NCBI RefSeq assembly: GCF_014284125.1
Contig: NZ_JACOFX010000019.1
Location: 48,141 to 112,140 of the forward strand
Origin: Undibacterium umbellatum
Lineage (GTDB): Bacteria; Pseudomonadota; Gammaproteobacteria; Burkholderiales; Burkholderiaceae_D
Length of the DNA: 64,000 bases
Reading direction: 5' to 3'
Position 1 is the stretch's first letter, and every line of letters starts with the position of its first letter. This document shows positions 33,776-42,969 of the stretch, piece after piece. Below the pieces are notes generated by a model that had not been told where the DNA came from, did no database searches, and worked only from the letters and a program-made list of their open reading frames with translations. Made by a program: the position numbers and the translations under genes.

Positions 33776-36019
33776 CTATTGCGCAGATGAGACGACACTG
33801 CCGCGTTTGGCCGCCATCTTGCCCCCAATGCCTTTTACAACGTTGCCGACCGCACCCGCTGCCTGACCACCTGCGGCATCGACGCCTTGATGGATACTGC
33901 TTGCTGTTGATTGAGCTTGCGTGCCAACTGCGCTATTGCCGCCTATCCAGCGCAAGATGTTGTCCGGGCCGGTATTGATGATTCCAAAAACTGTCGTAAT
34001 CATTTTGGTGGTAATGCCAGAATACAATATCAAAGTACCGAGTAGCGTCATAATGCCGACCATGGAGCCTTCAGTCATATTCGATATGGATTGAAAGAAT
34101 CCTTGATTAACGAAATTCATGATGGGTTTGATCAGCAGCATGGCGGCGAACAGGAAGATGACCATCAGTGCCGGGCGTATCAGGATAGACAGCACAAACA
34201 TGTATCCTGGCGAACCGCGGCCAGCAACATCGTGTCCTTCCGGGTGCATGTGTGCAATCGCCCAAATGGGAGCTGCAATGACAGCTTCCACAAAAGAGAT
34301 CAGCCACCAGGCGACGCCTGCAACCCAGAATACGTAGGGAAGCATGGGGAGAATAATTCCCAGAAACATCCCCAGACTCAACATGAGTCCGGTCAAGGCG
34401 GCCAGGATAATCGAAAAGGTACTGGTGTCAGCAGATTTGTCCTTGGATGGCAAAGCACCCGACCCCTCTACCAGCATCAGCTCGCCCGCTACGATAGCGG
34501 TGTCACCGATCGATTTTAACTGTATCAGCGGGTCCATGCCGTTTTTTCCGATTTCACCGACCATGGCAAATTTCAATATACCCGTTGAAATTCCGTCTGT
34601 GATGCCGTTCCAGGTTTTTCTGATATCCAAGAAATCAAATTTGGCTGGTGTGTTGCTCTCTATTTTTGTAGAGAGATCATTCGTCCCGATAACGGCTTGT
34701 TGAATATTGTTCAGAAAGACAGAAAATGCAGAGTTCTGGCTATCATTTTGCATCCCCGAAATATTGGGAATAGTATAGGCCGTAGAGATGGCGCCATTGA
34801 TCACGCTTTGTGCTGCATTGTTCAAATTACCGATTTTCATATAGAAGGAACCAGCGTGCAACCAACCGCCAGCCTCCATTTGAGCCGCCATTTTGGTGAT
34901 CCACAAGGCTTGTGGAGACTGTCCCTGAAAGAGGGTTGCCTTCATGTGATCTTGAATTTTTTTCACCAAATCTTTCTCATATTGCAGCTGGATGGTTGCC
35001 AGTGTATTTTGATACTTTCCTCCTGGAAGCATGGAGCGCTTGGATGAATCCGTCGATAACAGCAATTCGTTTGCCATCTCTATTAATACAGGACTGTTGA
35101 GCATATCGACAATGATCTTCCCGTGCTCAATGCGCATGGCATCTTCAAATTTTTTCCTATCAGTAGGCTGAAACAGTTCCACACCATCGACACCAGCGAC
35201 ATTGAATGATGAAAACGGCTGAGCAGTTGCATCTGAAAGTAATTTTGTGCAACCTACTTGATTGGAAAACAAGTTGTCACAGCCAATCAGACTGGTAGAA
35301 GCATTTTGTAGTTTAGTGAAGGTACTGGAGGCGCTCCATTGAATTGAACCACAAAAACCAGCGCTACCTGCATCTTGAGATCCTGCCGCAGCATAAATCA
35401 TTTTGCCATCCGATGAACTCGGGGTTATTGTCATTCCATACATATCACCAGCCTGCTTGCAAGCCACCATGAGAAAGACTTGCTTTGCAGTTTTGTTTGG
35501 CGCAAGGAACGGCGGAGTAGTAAAGACTTGCTTGGATATACTGGTATAAGCAGTCGTCCAGATAGTGCTGCCTAGACCAACTGCCTGTATGCCAGACCAG
35601 ATCAGGACTACCTGCAAAAAGGAGTAGCCTGCTACAGTCGGCAGCAACATTGCCATACCAGCCGCTGTTCGCAATGGAACCATCATGGTGTCCCATTTCT
35701 TGCCCAGCCATTCACCATCTTTGGCGGTATGGACCGCGCCACCAATGTAAGTGTAGGCCATGATGATCATGCCAATGACCAGGACTCCTGCGTTCATCTT
35801 GGCAAGTAGGCTTGAGAGGATGTGGTTGTTATTGTCGGCTATGGTCCCGTCATAAATCTTCAAGACGACATCACCAAAGATAAATTTCAACATTTGTATT
35901 GAATAGTCACCATGGCCTTGTGTGGGAACCCAAAAATTTCCGGCGTGCGCTCCAGTTGCCATCAAGGTAATTGCCAATGTGAGCAAGATGAAGATGCTGA
36001 GTTTTTTGCTTGTGCGCAT
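33776..36019 (-). CDS. dotA: DotA (TraY) polytopic inner-membrane protein
   Basis: DotA is a large multi-pass T4BSS protein of the inner membrane. The 747-residue product starts with a signal peptide (about 1-27, TLMATGAHAG). Membrane helices follow near 75-95 and 115-140, then a long periplasmic Cys-containing domain (about 150-500), and a C-terminal helix cluster (about 530-690: ILAALTGLMLSLGMFLGI, WLISFVEAVIAAPIWAIAHMHPEGHDVAG). That last motif is a clear DotA/TraY hallmark. ATG 36019 is used rather than 36076 because it gives the proper signal and is preceded by AAAGAGAT. Length is close to TraY (about 745). It is transcribed away from icmW. Confidence 0.9.
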   Translation of the reverse strand: MRTSKKLSIFILLTLAITLMATGAHAGNFWVPTQGHGDYSIQMLKFIFGDVVLKIYDGTIADNNNHILSSLLAKMNAGVLVIGMIIMAYTYIGGAVHTAKDGEWLGKKWDTMMVPLRTAAGMAMLLPTVAGYSFLQVVLIWSGIQAVGLGSTIWTTAYTSISKQVFTTPPFLAPNKTAKQVFLMVACKQAGDMYGMTITPSSSDGKMIYAAAGSQDAGSAGFCGSIQWSASSTFTKLQNASTSLIGCDNLFSNQVGCTKLLSDATAQPFSSFNVAGVDGVELFQPTDRKKFEDAMRIEHGKIIVDMLNSPVLIEMANELLLSTDSSKRSMLPGGKYQNTLATIQLQYEKDLVKKIQDHMKATLFQGQSPQALWITKMAAQMEAGGWLHAGSFYMKIGNLNNAAQSVINGAISTAYTIPNISGMQNDSQNSAFSVFLNNIQQAVIGTNDLSTKIESNTPAKFDFLDIRKTWNGITDGISTGILKFAMVGEIGKNGMDPLIQLKSIGDTAIVAGELMLVEGSGALPSKDKSADTSTFSIILAALTGLMLSLGMFLGIILPMLPYVFWVAGVAWWLISFVEAVIAAPIWAIAHMHPEGHDVAGRGSPGYMFVLSILIRPALMVIFLFAAMLLIKPIMNFVNQGFFQSISNMTEGSMVGIMTLLGTLILYSGITTKMITTVFGIINTGPDNILRWIGGNSAVGTQAQSTASSIHQGVDAAGGQAAGAVGNVVKGIGGKMAAKRGSVVSSAQ

Positions 36020-36110
36020 GGGTATCTCTTTAATTTCTGAAAGCTGTTGGGCAAAGACCGGCTTGTATTCTGACAATGTGGTAACTGAAATTCGACATCT
36101 CTGTGCCTGC

Positions 36111-36638
36111 TTAAATAGGTGTAATACGTTTTTTCTTGCGAGTTGTGGTCGTCTGCATACCCGCTTGGCCCATAGGTGGGCTGATGGCTGGTGTTAAAGT
36201 CATGTCTTGACTGAAGGCCCTTTCGTGATAGCGCTTTTCTGTTTCACAAACTGCTTTTTCACTCGGTTTCTTGTTCAGCTTCTTGCCTGGATTCCGGGGG
36301 TCATCATTGGCGTCAAGCACCAATACCGGTTTCGCAGTGGGTACTCCATTGAGCGTCAAATGAGGCTGGTTTAAGGGAATTGCATTCGCCTTGTTTGCAT
36401 TTGGCTGCCCGTATAACTCTGCGGCCATATCTGCTGCGTGCAAGGCTTGCGCCACCAGCAAGCCACCCACCGGACCCAACAAGACATCGGCAACATGATG
36501 AGCTGCCTCGATCATTTTGTGCTTTTGTAAGTGCTCGCTAAATTCATCAGCATCTTTGGTTTCAGATGTTGTTGAATTTGCATCTCTTAATGTTGATTGA
36601 TTGTCCAAATTCACCGCCATTAAGTTTTTTACTTTCAC
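36111..36638 (-). CDS. Hypothetical soluble protein upstream of dotA, 175 residues
   Basis: The protein is polar, with no signal or clear membrane helix. A helical Ala/His/Leu-rich segment (about 42-75: HHVADVLLGPVGGLLVAQAL) is followed by a Pro/Asn/Lys-rich, likely disordered part ending in TTTTRKKKRITPI. The family is not recognised. It lies 91 bases upstream of dotA on the same strand and probably shares its promoter. The start is either GTG 36638 or ATG 36620; neither has a strong ribosome site. Confidence 0.5.
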   Translation of the reverse strand: MKVKNLMAVNLDNQSTLRDANSTTSETKDADEFSEHLQKHKMIEAAHHVADVLLGPVGGLLVAQALHAADMAAELYGQPNANKANAIPLNQPHLTLNGVPTAKPVLVLDANDDPRNPGKKLNKKPSEKAVCETEKRYHERAFSQDMTLTPAISPPMGQAGMQTTTTRKKKRITPI

Positions 36639-36754
36639 TTTTTCAATTATTAATGATAACCTGATGATATAAACTCGGCAAGTGAAAATAGAATTTTTAA
36701 AAAAGTTATAGCTTATAAGGATATTTTCAAAATAAGTAAAATTTTCAAAGGTAT

Positions 36755-36782
36755 TTGAATAAAATAATTCTGTAGTTATAAT
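36755..36782 (+). promoter_or_regulatory. Sigma-70-type promoter of icmW
   Basis: TTGAAT (36755-36760) and TATAAT (36777-36782) are separated by 16 bases, about 36 bases before the icmW ATG, in a very AT-rich divergent spacer. Confidence 0.65.
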
Positions 36783-36817
36783 GCGTCAGTGTTGTATTTT
36801 TTTGGCATGGATAATAT

Positions 36818-37306
36818 ATGGTCGACTTAACAAGTAATGGCTTGGAGGCGTACTGGAGCGAAGTTTCGCCTGGTGCGCCATACCTTGTTGGCGCTATGGA
36901 TGCCACCGAGGACTGGGTGCTTGACGCTGAAGGTTTCGGCGATGAAGAGCTGGCGGCATTGCTGGCAGCAATGCCAGCAATGCTGTCCCTTGCTGTGCGT
37001 TCCGGTAGAAAGGCAGAATTCATCAATGACCTACTGGTTGTGCTTGCCTACATGCCTTCGTCAAGTGCCCTGCGCATAGTAGATTGGCTGGAGAGAGGCA
37101 GCGCTGAGTTCGAACTTGATTTCTTGCGCGAGGCGCATAGTCTTGACCAGCAAGGTGGGATAAGTGCGATTGACCGTGTGGCATTCAAGCTCTTGATGGG
37201 CAGGCTGCGTTTTATCAGGAAAACGACTTTATTACAAACCGTGTTTGCGCCCGAACGATTGGCTGCCGTGCAGTCTGCAATTGAGCAAAGTGTGCGGGCG
37301 AATTGA
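36818..37306 (+). CDS. icmW: IcmW secretion chaperone
   Basis: IcmW forms the IcmS-IcmW adaptor that carries effectors to DotL. The 162-residue soluble protein shares the family pattern along its length: GLEAYWSEV near residue 8, ATEDWVLD near 29, FINDLLVVLAYMPSSSALRIVDWLERG (about 67-95), and RLRFIRKTTLLQTVFAPERLAAVQSAIE at the end. These correspond to YW, EEWTLDGD, FIxLVGNIKxSRxLRLLQxLD and RLRLLSRVFCPERLxLVLxALE in Legionella IcmW. As in Legionella, icmW is divergent from dotA and is followed by an icmX-like region. The downstream start overlaps its stop. Confidence 0.8.
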   Translation: MVDLTSNGLEAYWSEVSPGAPYLVGAMDATEDWVLDAEGFGDEELAALLAAMPAMLSLAVRSGRKAEFINDLLVVLAYMPSSSALRIVDWLERGSAEFELDFLREAHSLDQQGGISAIDRVAFKLLMGRLRFIRKTTLLQTVFAPERLAAVQSAIEQSVRAN

Positions 37307-37923
37307 TGAACTCTATTTTTCGCAAAATGATTTTGTCTGGAGGGCTGGCGTTGATGGTCATGCAGCCGGGCATATGTACCGCTGACAGTATGTCAGGCGT
37401 GGGAGACTTATCGATTACCACCCTGGATTCAGCTGCACAAAAGATCTTGGCCGCGAACGGTGTGCTAGGTGCAAACCAGACTGATTATGCGAAGATTGTT
37501 GAATGTTCCGACAAAGCGGCAGATGCGAGTGACAAGTTGCGCAAAGGTATGGCAACAGCAATGACGCCCAGCGATCCCACAAAAAAATTAAATAATAGTG
37601 TGAATGCTTGCTTAGCCAACATACAGCAAATTTCGCTGGCGTTTAATTTGCCGAGCGGTATTAGTTTTACTCTTTTATTCCAAACAATACTGAAGCAACT
37701 CATGGACAAACTGGTCGATGAATTCATTATGAAAATCTGTGCCGCAGCGACAGGTGCATGGAATTCTGCTATCGGTAATGCGATCAATACGATCAATTCA
37801 GGTGTTAGTCAGTCGGGGATAGATACGTTTGGAAATTTTGTCAATGCCGTTCCCGTTCCGGTCAGTCCTTCGCCTTTTGCGCCAGCACCTGCGAACCCGC
37901 CCTCGGGCATCCCGGGTTTATAG
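37306..37923 (+). CDS. Exported tandem paralogue A, ending in IPGL
   Basis: The 205-residue protein has a signal peptide (about 1-25). A Cys-containing helical region follows (SVNACLANIQQISLAFNLPSG), then a long conserved stretch (MDKLVDEFIMKICAAATGAWNSA and NTINSGVSQSGIDTFGNFVN). A Pro-rich tail ends in Ile-Pro-Gly-Leu. The next gene encodes a paralogue with the same three parts. The family is not recognised. Because both follow icmW and precede IcmX-like genes, they are likely exported T4BSS components or substrates. ATG 37306 overlaps the icmW stop (ATGA). Confidence 0.7.
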   Translation: MNSIFRKMILSGGLALMVMQPGICTADSMSGVGDLSITTLDSAAQKILAANGVLGANQTDYAKIVECSDKAADASDKLRKGMATAMTPSDPTKKLNNSVNACLANIQQISLAFNLPSGISFTLLFQTILKQLMDKLVDEFIMKICAAATGAWNSAIGNAINTINSGVSQSGIDTFGNFVNAVPVPVSPSPFAPAPANPPSGIPGL

Positions 37924-38022
37924 TTGTTTGACTGCTAGCTGTGTGATACCGACCTGTAAAGTGAAGAGATGTGCGAACCTGATATTGGCTCAGACAACGA
38001 TATGAAAGCAAGGAGTGTAGTG

Positions 38023-38670
38023 ATGCGAGAAACTGTAAAAAAAATGATGTGCAGATTATTGATAGTGTCTATCGGTGTCATGCCCGCAATGTCCAGAGCC
38101 GATAGTGTAATTACTGTCGGCGCTACAGGCCCTGTCGGCTCAAACTTGTTCGTTCTTGATGCAAATACGCAAAAAAACATGCGGGCAGCAAATACTCTGG
38201 GCACTGATGAGGCAAAAGCACGGATGCAAAAAGGATGTGGCACAGCGATTGATAACTCAATTGCTAAAGCTGCGCAAAACATGGCAACTGCAGCTGCGCC
38301 AGGTGATCCTGTCAAGCGCTTCAATGATTCCATCGGTTCCTGTCTCAGCAATATTCAAATGATTTCGGCAACGTTCAATTTGCCAACCAGTTTCAACTTT
38401 ACCGCGGCCATGGAAGTGATATTGGGGAAATTAATTGATAAACTGGTCGATGACATCATCTTGAAAATATGTGCTGCTGCAACTGGTGCATGGAATAGTG
38501 CAGTCAGCAATGCGGTCAATACCGTTAACTCTGGTGTGAACCAGTCTGGTGTGAATACCTTTGGCAATTTTGTGAACAACCTCCCGCCAGTGAGTCCTCC
38601 ACCTGCGTATTCTCCGGCGCCACCGGCGGCAGCCACCGTTAAGTCCCTATCGATTATTCCAGGCTTATAA
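38023..38670 (+). CDS. Exported tandem paralogue B, ending in IPGL
   Basis: The 215-residue paralogue of the preceding gene product shares CLSNIQMISATFNLPTSFNF, LIDKLVDDIILKICAAATGAW, NTVNSGVNQSG and NTFGNFVN, a Pro-rich linker and the terminal Ile-Pro-Gly-Leu. The N-terminus is a signal peptide (MRETVKKMMCRLLIVSIGVMP). ATG 38023 is preferred over 38002 and 37969 because AAGGAG lies seven bases upstream. Two such copies side by side suggest a recent tandem duplication followed by divergence, perhaps giving a hetero-oligomer. Confidence 0.72.
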   Translation: MRETVKKMMCRLLIVSIGVMPAMSRADSVITVGATGPVGSNLFVLDANTQKNMRAANTLGTDEAKARMQKGCGTAIDNSIAKAAQNMATAAAPGDPVKRFNDSIGSCLSNIQMISATFNLPTSFNFTAAMEVILGKLIDKLVDDIILKICAAATGAWNSAVSNAVNTVNSGVNQSGVNTFGNFVNNLPPVSPPPAYSPAPPAAATVKSLSIIPGL

Positions 38671-38684
38671 GCAAAGGTTAGGCG

Positions 38685-39857
38685 ATGAAAAAGTTAAACA
38701 AAAAATTGACGGCAGTTGCTATCTCTTGTGCTCTTGCCTTGCCTGTCGCAGTGATCCCAATGCGCGCTGACGCCTGCTGTGGTGATGGTGCCGCTGCCGC
38801 GGCTGGCGCGTTACAAGCTGGTGCCACAGTAGCAACGGCAATCACTACAGCAGCATCGGCGATAACTGGCTTGATGTTTGAGCTTGTTCAGCTTCACATT
38901 GTGCCAGAGATTTGGAGTGCTGGTGCCAAGGTAAAAGCTGCGGTCGAGATGAATGGAGCCAGAGCCAAGGTGCTGGCAGAAGGCAAGGTCGCCGTGGATG
39001 GCGATATCAAGCTCAATGAAGCTGCTGCAATTGCCTTGCTTAATATTAAAGACCCCATGCTGAATGGCCAGCGCAATTGTTATGATCTGAATTCTTCAAC
39101 GACTTTGGGTTCAGCAGTCGGTGCCGTTTCGCCAGACTCACAAAGTGTACAGGCAAAGGTTAACTATTTCCGCAATGGCGCACCGGATATTCGTGCAGAG
39201 ATGGCGAAACGCTATCAGGACGATATGCATTACATGGATAGCAAAGACGAGGGGCAACGTTATTATCAGGCTCCGGTGAATGCTTCCAAGACGGTCTTGG
39301 CATCAGCCGACCAACCACTGGATGATGCTGGTCTTATCGCGGCTTCGCGTTTTGCTGTCAACGTTGTGGGTGAACCACCAAATACGCCAAGTAATGTAAA
39401 TGAAATTTCCAAGACTGCTGTTGGCAAGCAATGGCTTTCCGCGAATAATACCTATGCGGCACGCGCTTCTGTTTCTCTGGCAACGATGGAAAATGGCGCT
39501 CTCATGCGCAAGGTTGACCCCAGCCTGACACCAGACTCCATGGGCCTGGTAGCTCCTGGTGTCACAGCCTTGTCGCCATTGCAGGCGATGAAGCTTTTCG
39601 TCGAAAATCGTTTCGTTGACCAGTCCTGGTATCTGACCTTGTCTCAATACAATACCAATGGCCTGCTACGTGAGTTAAACAAGATGATGGCATTCAAAAG
39701 CTGGATGGATTACCAATCCTATGTGCAACAAGAGCGGGTGGAGCAAAACCTGGCAACACAGGTTGCAATCTTGAATGAAATTGCGGTGAGTCTGAATCCA
39801 AATTACGCGAAAAATCGTGAAATGGCTCTGCGGGCAATTGGCTCGACTTCCCCATAA
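38685..39857 (+). CDS. IcmX/TraW-like periplasmic protein
   Basis: The 390-residue exported protein has a signal peptide (about 1-29) and then an Ala/Thr-rich hydrophobic helix region (about 38-68). The C-terminal helical part reads QSWYLTLSQYNTNGLLRELNKMMAFKSW and QQERVEQNLATQVAILNEI, resembling the C-terminal region of IcmX/TraW. In Legionella icmX follows icmW, which supports the idea. The segment VPEIWSAGAKVKAAVEMNGARAKVLAEG is repeated, diverged, in the next gene product, so the two are paralogues in part. IcmX is a periplasmic protein needed for channel function. The name is tentative. Confidence 0.55.
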   Translation: MKKLNKKLTAVAISCALALPVAVIPMRADACCGDGAAAAAGALQAGATVATAITTAASAITGLMFELVQLHIVPEIWSAGAKVKAAVEMNGARAKVLAEGKVAVDGDIKLNEAAAIALLNIKDPMLNGQRNCYDLNSSTTLGSAVGAVSPDSQSVQAKVNYFRNGAPDIRAEMAKRYQDDMHYMDSKDEGQRYYQAPVNASKTVLASADQPLDDAGLIAASRFAVNVVGEPPNTPSNVNEISKTAVGKQWLSANNTYAARASVSLATMENGALMRKVDPSLTPDSMGLVAPGVTALSPLQAMKLFVENRFVDQSWYLTLSQYNTNGLLRELNKMMAFKSWMDYQSYVQQERVEQNLATQVAILNEIAVSLNPNYAKNREMALRAIGSTSP

Positions 39858-39882
39858 GCGCAACAGAAGAACTAGCCCTATC

Positions 39883-41565
39883 ATGCGATTTTTCTTTGAT
39901 AAACAGAAATGCCAGGAACACAAGTCCACCAGGAGGGTTAGCCTGCGACGGTATGCTCCGCTTTGCCTGAGTTTATTGTTGTTACCTCTTTTGTTTATCT
40001 CGCAATCAGCTAATGCCGGGGTCTGCGTGTATGTGGGCGGCTACTGGTGCGAGATTTGGTCGCCAGATATGTTGATCGCCATATCTCAGGCAACAACAGC
40101 GATACTCGCGGCAATCGCTGCTGCCCTCGCAGCTGTCAAGCTTGCTCTACTGACTGTAATTAATTATCAAATACTGCCAGAGACTGCGGCGGCAAGTGCG
40201 AAAGTTGTTGCGGCCTATGAAACCCAGGGCGCACGTAATAAGGTAGGGGCGGATGGTGAGGCAGCGACGATGCAGGGTAAGGCTTTCTTGTTCGGTAGTC
40301 AGGTAGGGTTGCCTGGCAGTACTCCACGTAGTCCACAGGAGGCAGTTTCTGCTACCCTGATCAAGAACACTGGTGTCACCATGCCTAGTAAGGTGTGCAA
40401 TGAACTGGTTGGGCAAACGCAGGTGACCTCCCTGGTTTCTTCAGGTGCGGCGATAGCGACTGATGCAATGAATACCCGCCTCGTTAACAGTATGCGTACA
40501 TCCCGAATGTCAGACGCCGAGGCCAGTTATCACAGACACGCAAGCAGCTATTGCACCCTGTCGGATGTCTTTAATGGTATTTGCGACGCTGCTGCTGCTG
40601 ATCATCTGCAAAACCTGGACGTCATGCCGCCTGGTTATATCAGAGATGGTGAATCAAAGACCACGCAACTCTCAGAAGAAGAAAAGCGGGCTGCCATGGT
40701 ATGGACAGAGAATGTCCTGGGTATGGGGAATTATCCTGCCACGGATTACAGCGAAGATACCTACAATTCAGATGCCAGAAAAGCCTTCTCTGGCAGTAAT
40801 AACGTCATACAGGCACGCATGAGCACCGTTGCACATTCCCTCAATTCGCAAATTGCACGGCGCAGCAAAGTTGTGGTTGCCTTCAACGCAGATAATTCTG
40901 CACGTGCTGATGTGGCTAATCAGATTGCTGATGCCAATCCTAATCTCGATCCATCTTCAACCACCACAGGTACAGCCGAAACACAGGCACGCTGTGCTGC
41001 CAGCGCTGATTTTGCCAAGTACGAAAAAATGGGTACTGCAGCTGTCAATACAGCGATTAACAATTCCTTTGCCAATGGTGACTCTGGTTCTCCTTTGCTG
41101 AACTTTGGCATATCGCTCTCTGCGTGGCATTACTATGCCTACGTGGAATCGACCAAGAACCCGAATGCAGTGAGTCCAGCCAAGTACTATGGCCTGTATC
41201 AAATGGGGGCTGGTGCTTTGTCTGACGTGGGAATGAGTGGGCTACTGCCCACCCAGATTTTTGATCCCTATCAAAACGGTATCGCGGCAAAGAAATATGC
41301 AATTGCCAATATCGCAGCCTTTAGCAGCACTTTTCCGAAGGGTGTGAAAGGCGTACCACCGGTTTTTGTTTTGTATGGCATGCACAATATGGGCGCCTCA
41401 GGCTTCAAGCAGATATATGACAATATTACGACGGGCGCCCCTTTATCTGCAGCACGGAAGAAGGCCATACAGGGAAACATGAGCCCGCGTGTACCTCTGG
41501 ATCAAATCAATGGACAGATGTACTGGGAGTTCTGGCGTAAGAAATTTGGCATCAATGCATGCTGA
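39883..41565 (+). CDS. IcmX-like paralogue fused to a muramidase (lytic transglycosylase) domain
   Basis: The 560-residue protein has a signal peptide (about 25-45, ISQSANAG). The N-terminal part (about 50-120: LPETAAASAKVVAAYETQGARNK) parallels the preceding gene product. The C-terminal domain (about 405-560) has transglycosylase traits: Glu422 in AYVESTKNPNAVSPAKYYGLYQMG, then FDPYQNGIAAKKYAIANI and YGMHNMGASGFKQIYD. This would join an IcmX-type scaffold to a cell-wall-cutting enzyme. ATG 39883 gives the signal peptide; the longer frame from 39,817 overlaps the upstream gene. Confidence 0.65.
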   Translation: MRFFFDKQKCQEHKSTRRVSLRRYAPLCLSLLLLPLLFISQSANAGVCVYVGGYWCEIWSPDMLIAISQATTAILAAIAAALAAVKLALLTVINYQILPETAAASAKVVAAYETQGARNKVGADGEAATMQGKAFLFGSQVGLPGSTPRSPQEAVSATLIKNTGVTMPSKVCNELVGQTQVTSLVSSGAAIATDAMNTRLVNSMRTSRMSDAEASYHRHASSYCTLSDVFNGICDAAAADHLQNLDVMPPGYIRDGESKTTQLSEEEKRAAMVWTENVLGMGNYPATDYSEDTYNSDARKAFSGSNNVIQARMSTVAHSLNSQIARRSKVVVAFNADNSARADVANQIADANPNLDPSSTTTGTAETQARCAASADFAKYEKMGTAAVNTAINNSFANGDSGSPLLNFGISLSAWHYYAYVESTKNPNAVSPAKYYGLYQMGAGALSDVGMSGLLPTQIFDPYQNGIAAKKYAIANIAAFSSTFPKGVKGVPPVFVLYGMHNMGASGFKQIYDNITTGAPLSAARKKAIQGNMSPRVPLDQINGQMYWEFWRKKFGINAC

Positions 41566-41608
41566 CCATGCGGATGATGACGGTGAAAATAGAAGATCTG
41601 GTGATGCT

Positions 41609-42256
41609 ATGAAGAAACACGTGCTTACGCTTGCCTGTGCCCTGTTTGCGGCAACGGCAATTTGCCAGGCTGCTGATACAGTCAAACTGGGACAGGAAGC
41701 AAAGTCGGCGGCGGGAATTGAAAAAATAGTTGCCGTTACCAGTAATGGCAATGATTCCTACTGGGTATCGACATTTATTCGTGACGGTAACTGTCCCGAA
41801 AAATCAGGGAAATGCGCCAACGATATGATCAACGTGCGCGGCCCTGGTGGCGTCGTCAGCATCGCGGTCGAAGACGCGACCGGAACTGCAGGATTTTTCT
41901 CTCAGAGTAAAAGTCCTGTTGCTGTGGTGTTGATCCCTGCCAACCGTGGTGGATATGGCTATGCGGCAGCAGAGATATTTATCCTCAATGCTGACAAGAA
42001 GCCACAGAGCATACTCAAGACTGCTGAGATATTGCTGAATAACCTGGAAGGTGCTGCATGTGAAGGGAAAAAACTATGTGCTGAAAGCAGGCTGACTGCT
42101 AGTTTCCCAGCTTCAGTCATACCCGATTATCCAGATGTGGTCTTGCAACAACGAGGTACAGCAGTGAATCAGACAGGTACTGGTTTGGAAAAACTGGACA
42201 GGACTTTTTCATTCACGTTCGATGTCAAGACAAAACAGTATGTTGCAAAGAGATGA
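41609..42256 (+). CDS. Hypothetical periplasmic protein, 215 residues
   Basis: A signal peptide (MKKHVLTLACALFAATAICQAAD) is followed by a mainly beta-rich soluble domain with paired Cys (DGNCPEKSGKCAND and GAACEGKKLCAES), suggesting disulfides. The family is not recognised. It belongs to the icmW-downstream operon: its stop overlaps the next start (ATGATG at 42253), and it follows the fused muramidase by 43 bases. Confidence 0.6.
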   Translation: MKKHVLTLACALFAATAICQAADTVKLGQEAKSAAGIEKIVAVTSNGNDSYWVSTFIRDGNCPEKSGKCANDMINVRGPGGVVSIAVEDATGTAGFFSQSKSPVAVVLIPANRGGYGYAAAEIFILNADKKPQSILKTAEILLNNLEGAACEGKKLCAESRLTASFPASVIPDYPDVVLQQRGTAVNQTGTGLEKLDRTFSFTFDVKTKQYVAKR

Positions 42257-42969
42257 TGCGTTTTTTCTTCAATAGTTTGTTGTTTATCTTCCTGGGGTTT
42301 GCTGCTTCCGGCCTGGTGTTGGCGCAAGTCAGTGTGGGCAGTGAACCAACAGAAGACAGCCCATGGTTCTCTCTTTATGTGATAGAAAAAACAGCAAAAC
42401 AGCAGGCGGAGATCAACAAGAAATTTCTGGTGAAGGAAGCGGATGCAGTGAAGAAAATCGACACCTCACTGGCCTATGCCTACCCCAAACTCGCAGTCTT
42501 GCGTCCTGGCGGCATTATCGCTGGAGAACCGGATAAGCGTTTTGCGATGATTTATAGAAAAATGGCCTGGTATGCCGCGAACGATCAGGTGGTGTCCGCA
42601 CAAATTTTGTTTTATACCGCTGTTCGGCTTAAGCAGACAGAGCAGAATAAAGGTGTGGTTCTTGATTTGCCTTACCTGACCTTGCATCATTTTATCTATA
42701 ACAGCCTGTGTGTTGATATCTCACAAGACGGTGAATACGAACAGCCTGCATGCAAGACAGTGCAAACAGTCGCGGCCAGGGCGCAGGCTGAGCTGCGCAA
42801 TGAAAAACTCCGGCAATACCTTAACTGGGCAGCATTGGGATTAGGATTTGAAGACAAGATAGCTTATGAGGCTGGCGTATTCCTGATGGAGCGTGAAAAT
42901 CCCACGCGAAATGAAAAAGACACGATTAAGTCCATACTCAAACCACTGTTGAAAAAAAATGCAGGCTAA
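42253..42969 (+). CDS. Hypothetical periplasmic protein, 238 residues
   Basis: A signal peptide (MMRFFFNSLLFIFLGFAASGLVLAQ, about 25 residues) precedes a helical domain with repeated tetratricopeptide-like look (FAMIYRKMAWYAANDQVVSAQIL, LNWAALGLGFEDKIAYEAGVFLM) but without clear motif spacing. Two Cys (SLCVDI and PACKTV) may form a disulfide. No family is recognised. It overlaps both neighbours and is firmly in the operon. Confidence 0.6.
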   Translation: MMRFFFNSLLFIFLGFAASGLVLAQVSVGSEPTEDSPWFSLYVIEKTAKQQAEINKKFLVKEADAVKKIDTSLAYAYPKLAVLRPGGIIAGEPDKRFAMIYRKMAWYAANDQVVSAQILFYTAVRLKQTEQNKGVVLDLPYLTLHHFIYNSLCVDISQDGEYEQPACKTVQTVAARAQAELRNEKLRQYLNWAALGLGFEDKIAYEAGVFLMERENPTRNEKDTIKSILKPLLKKNAG

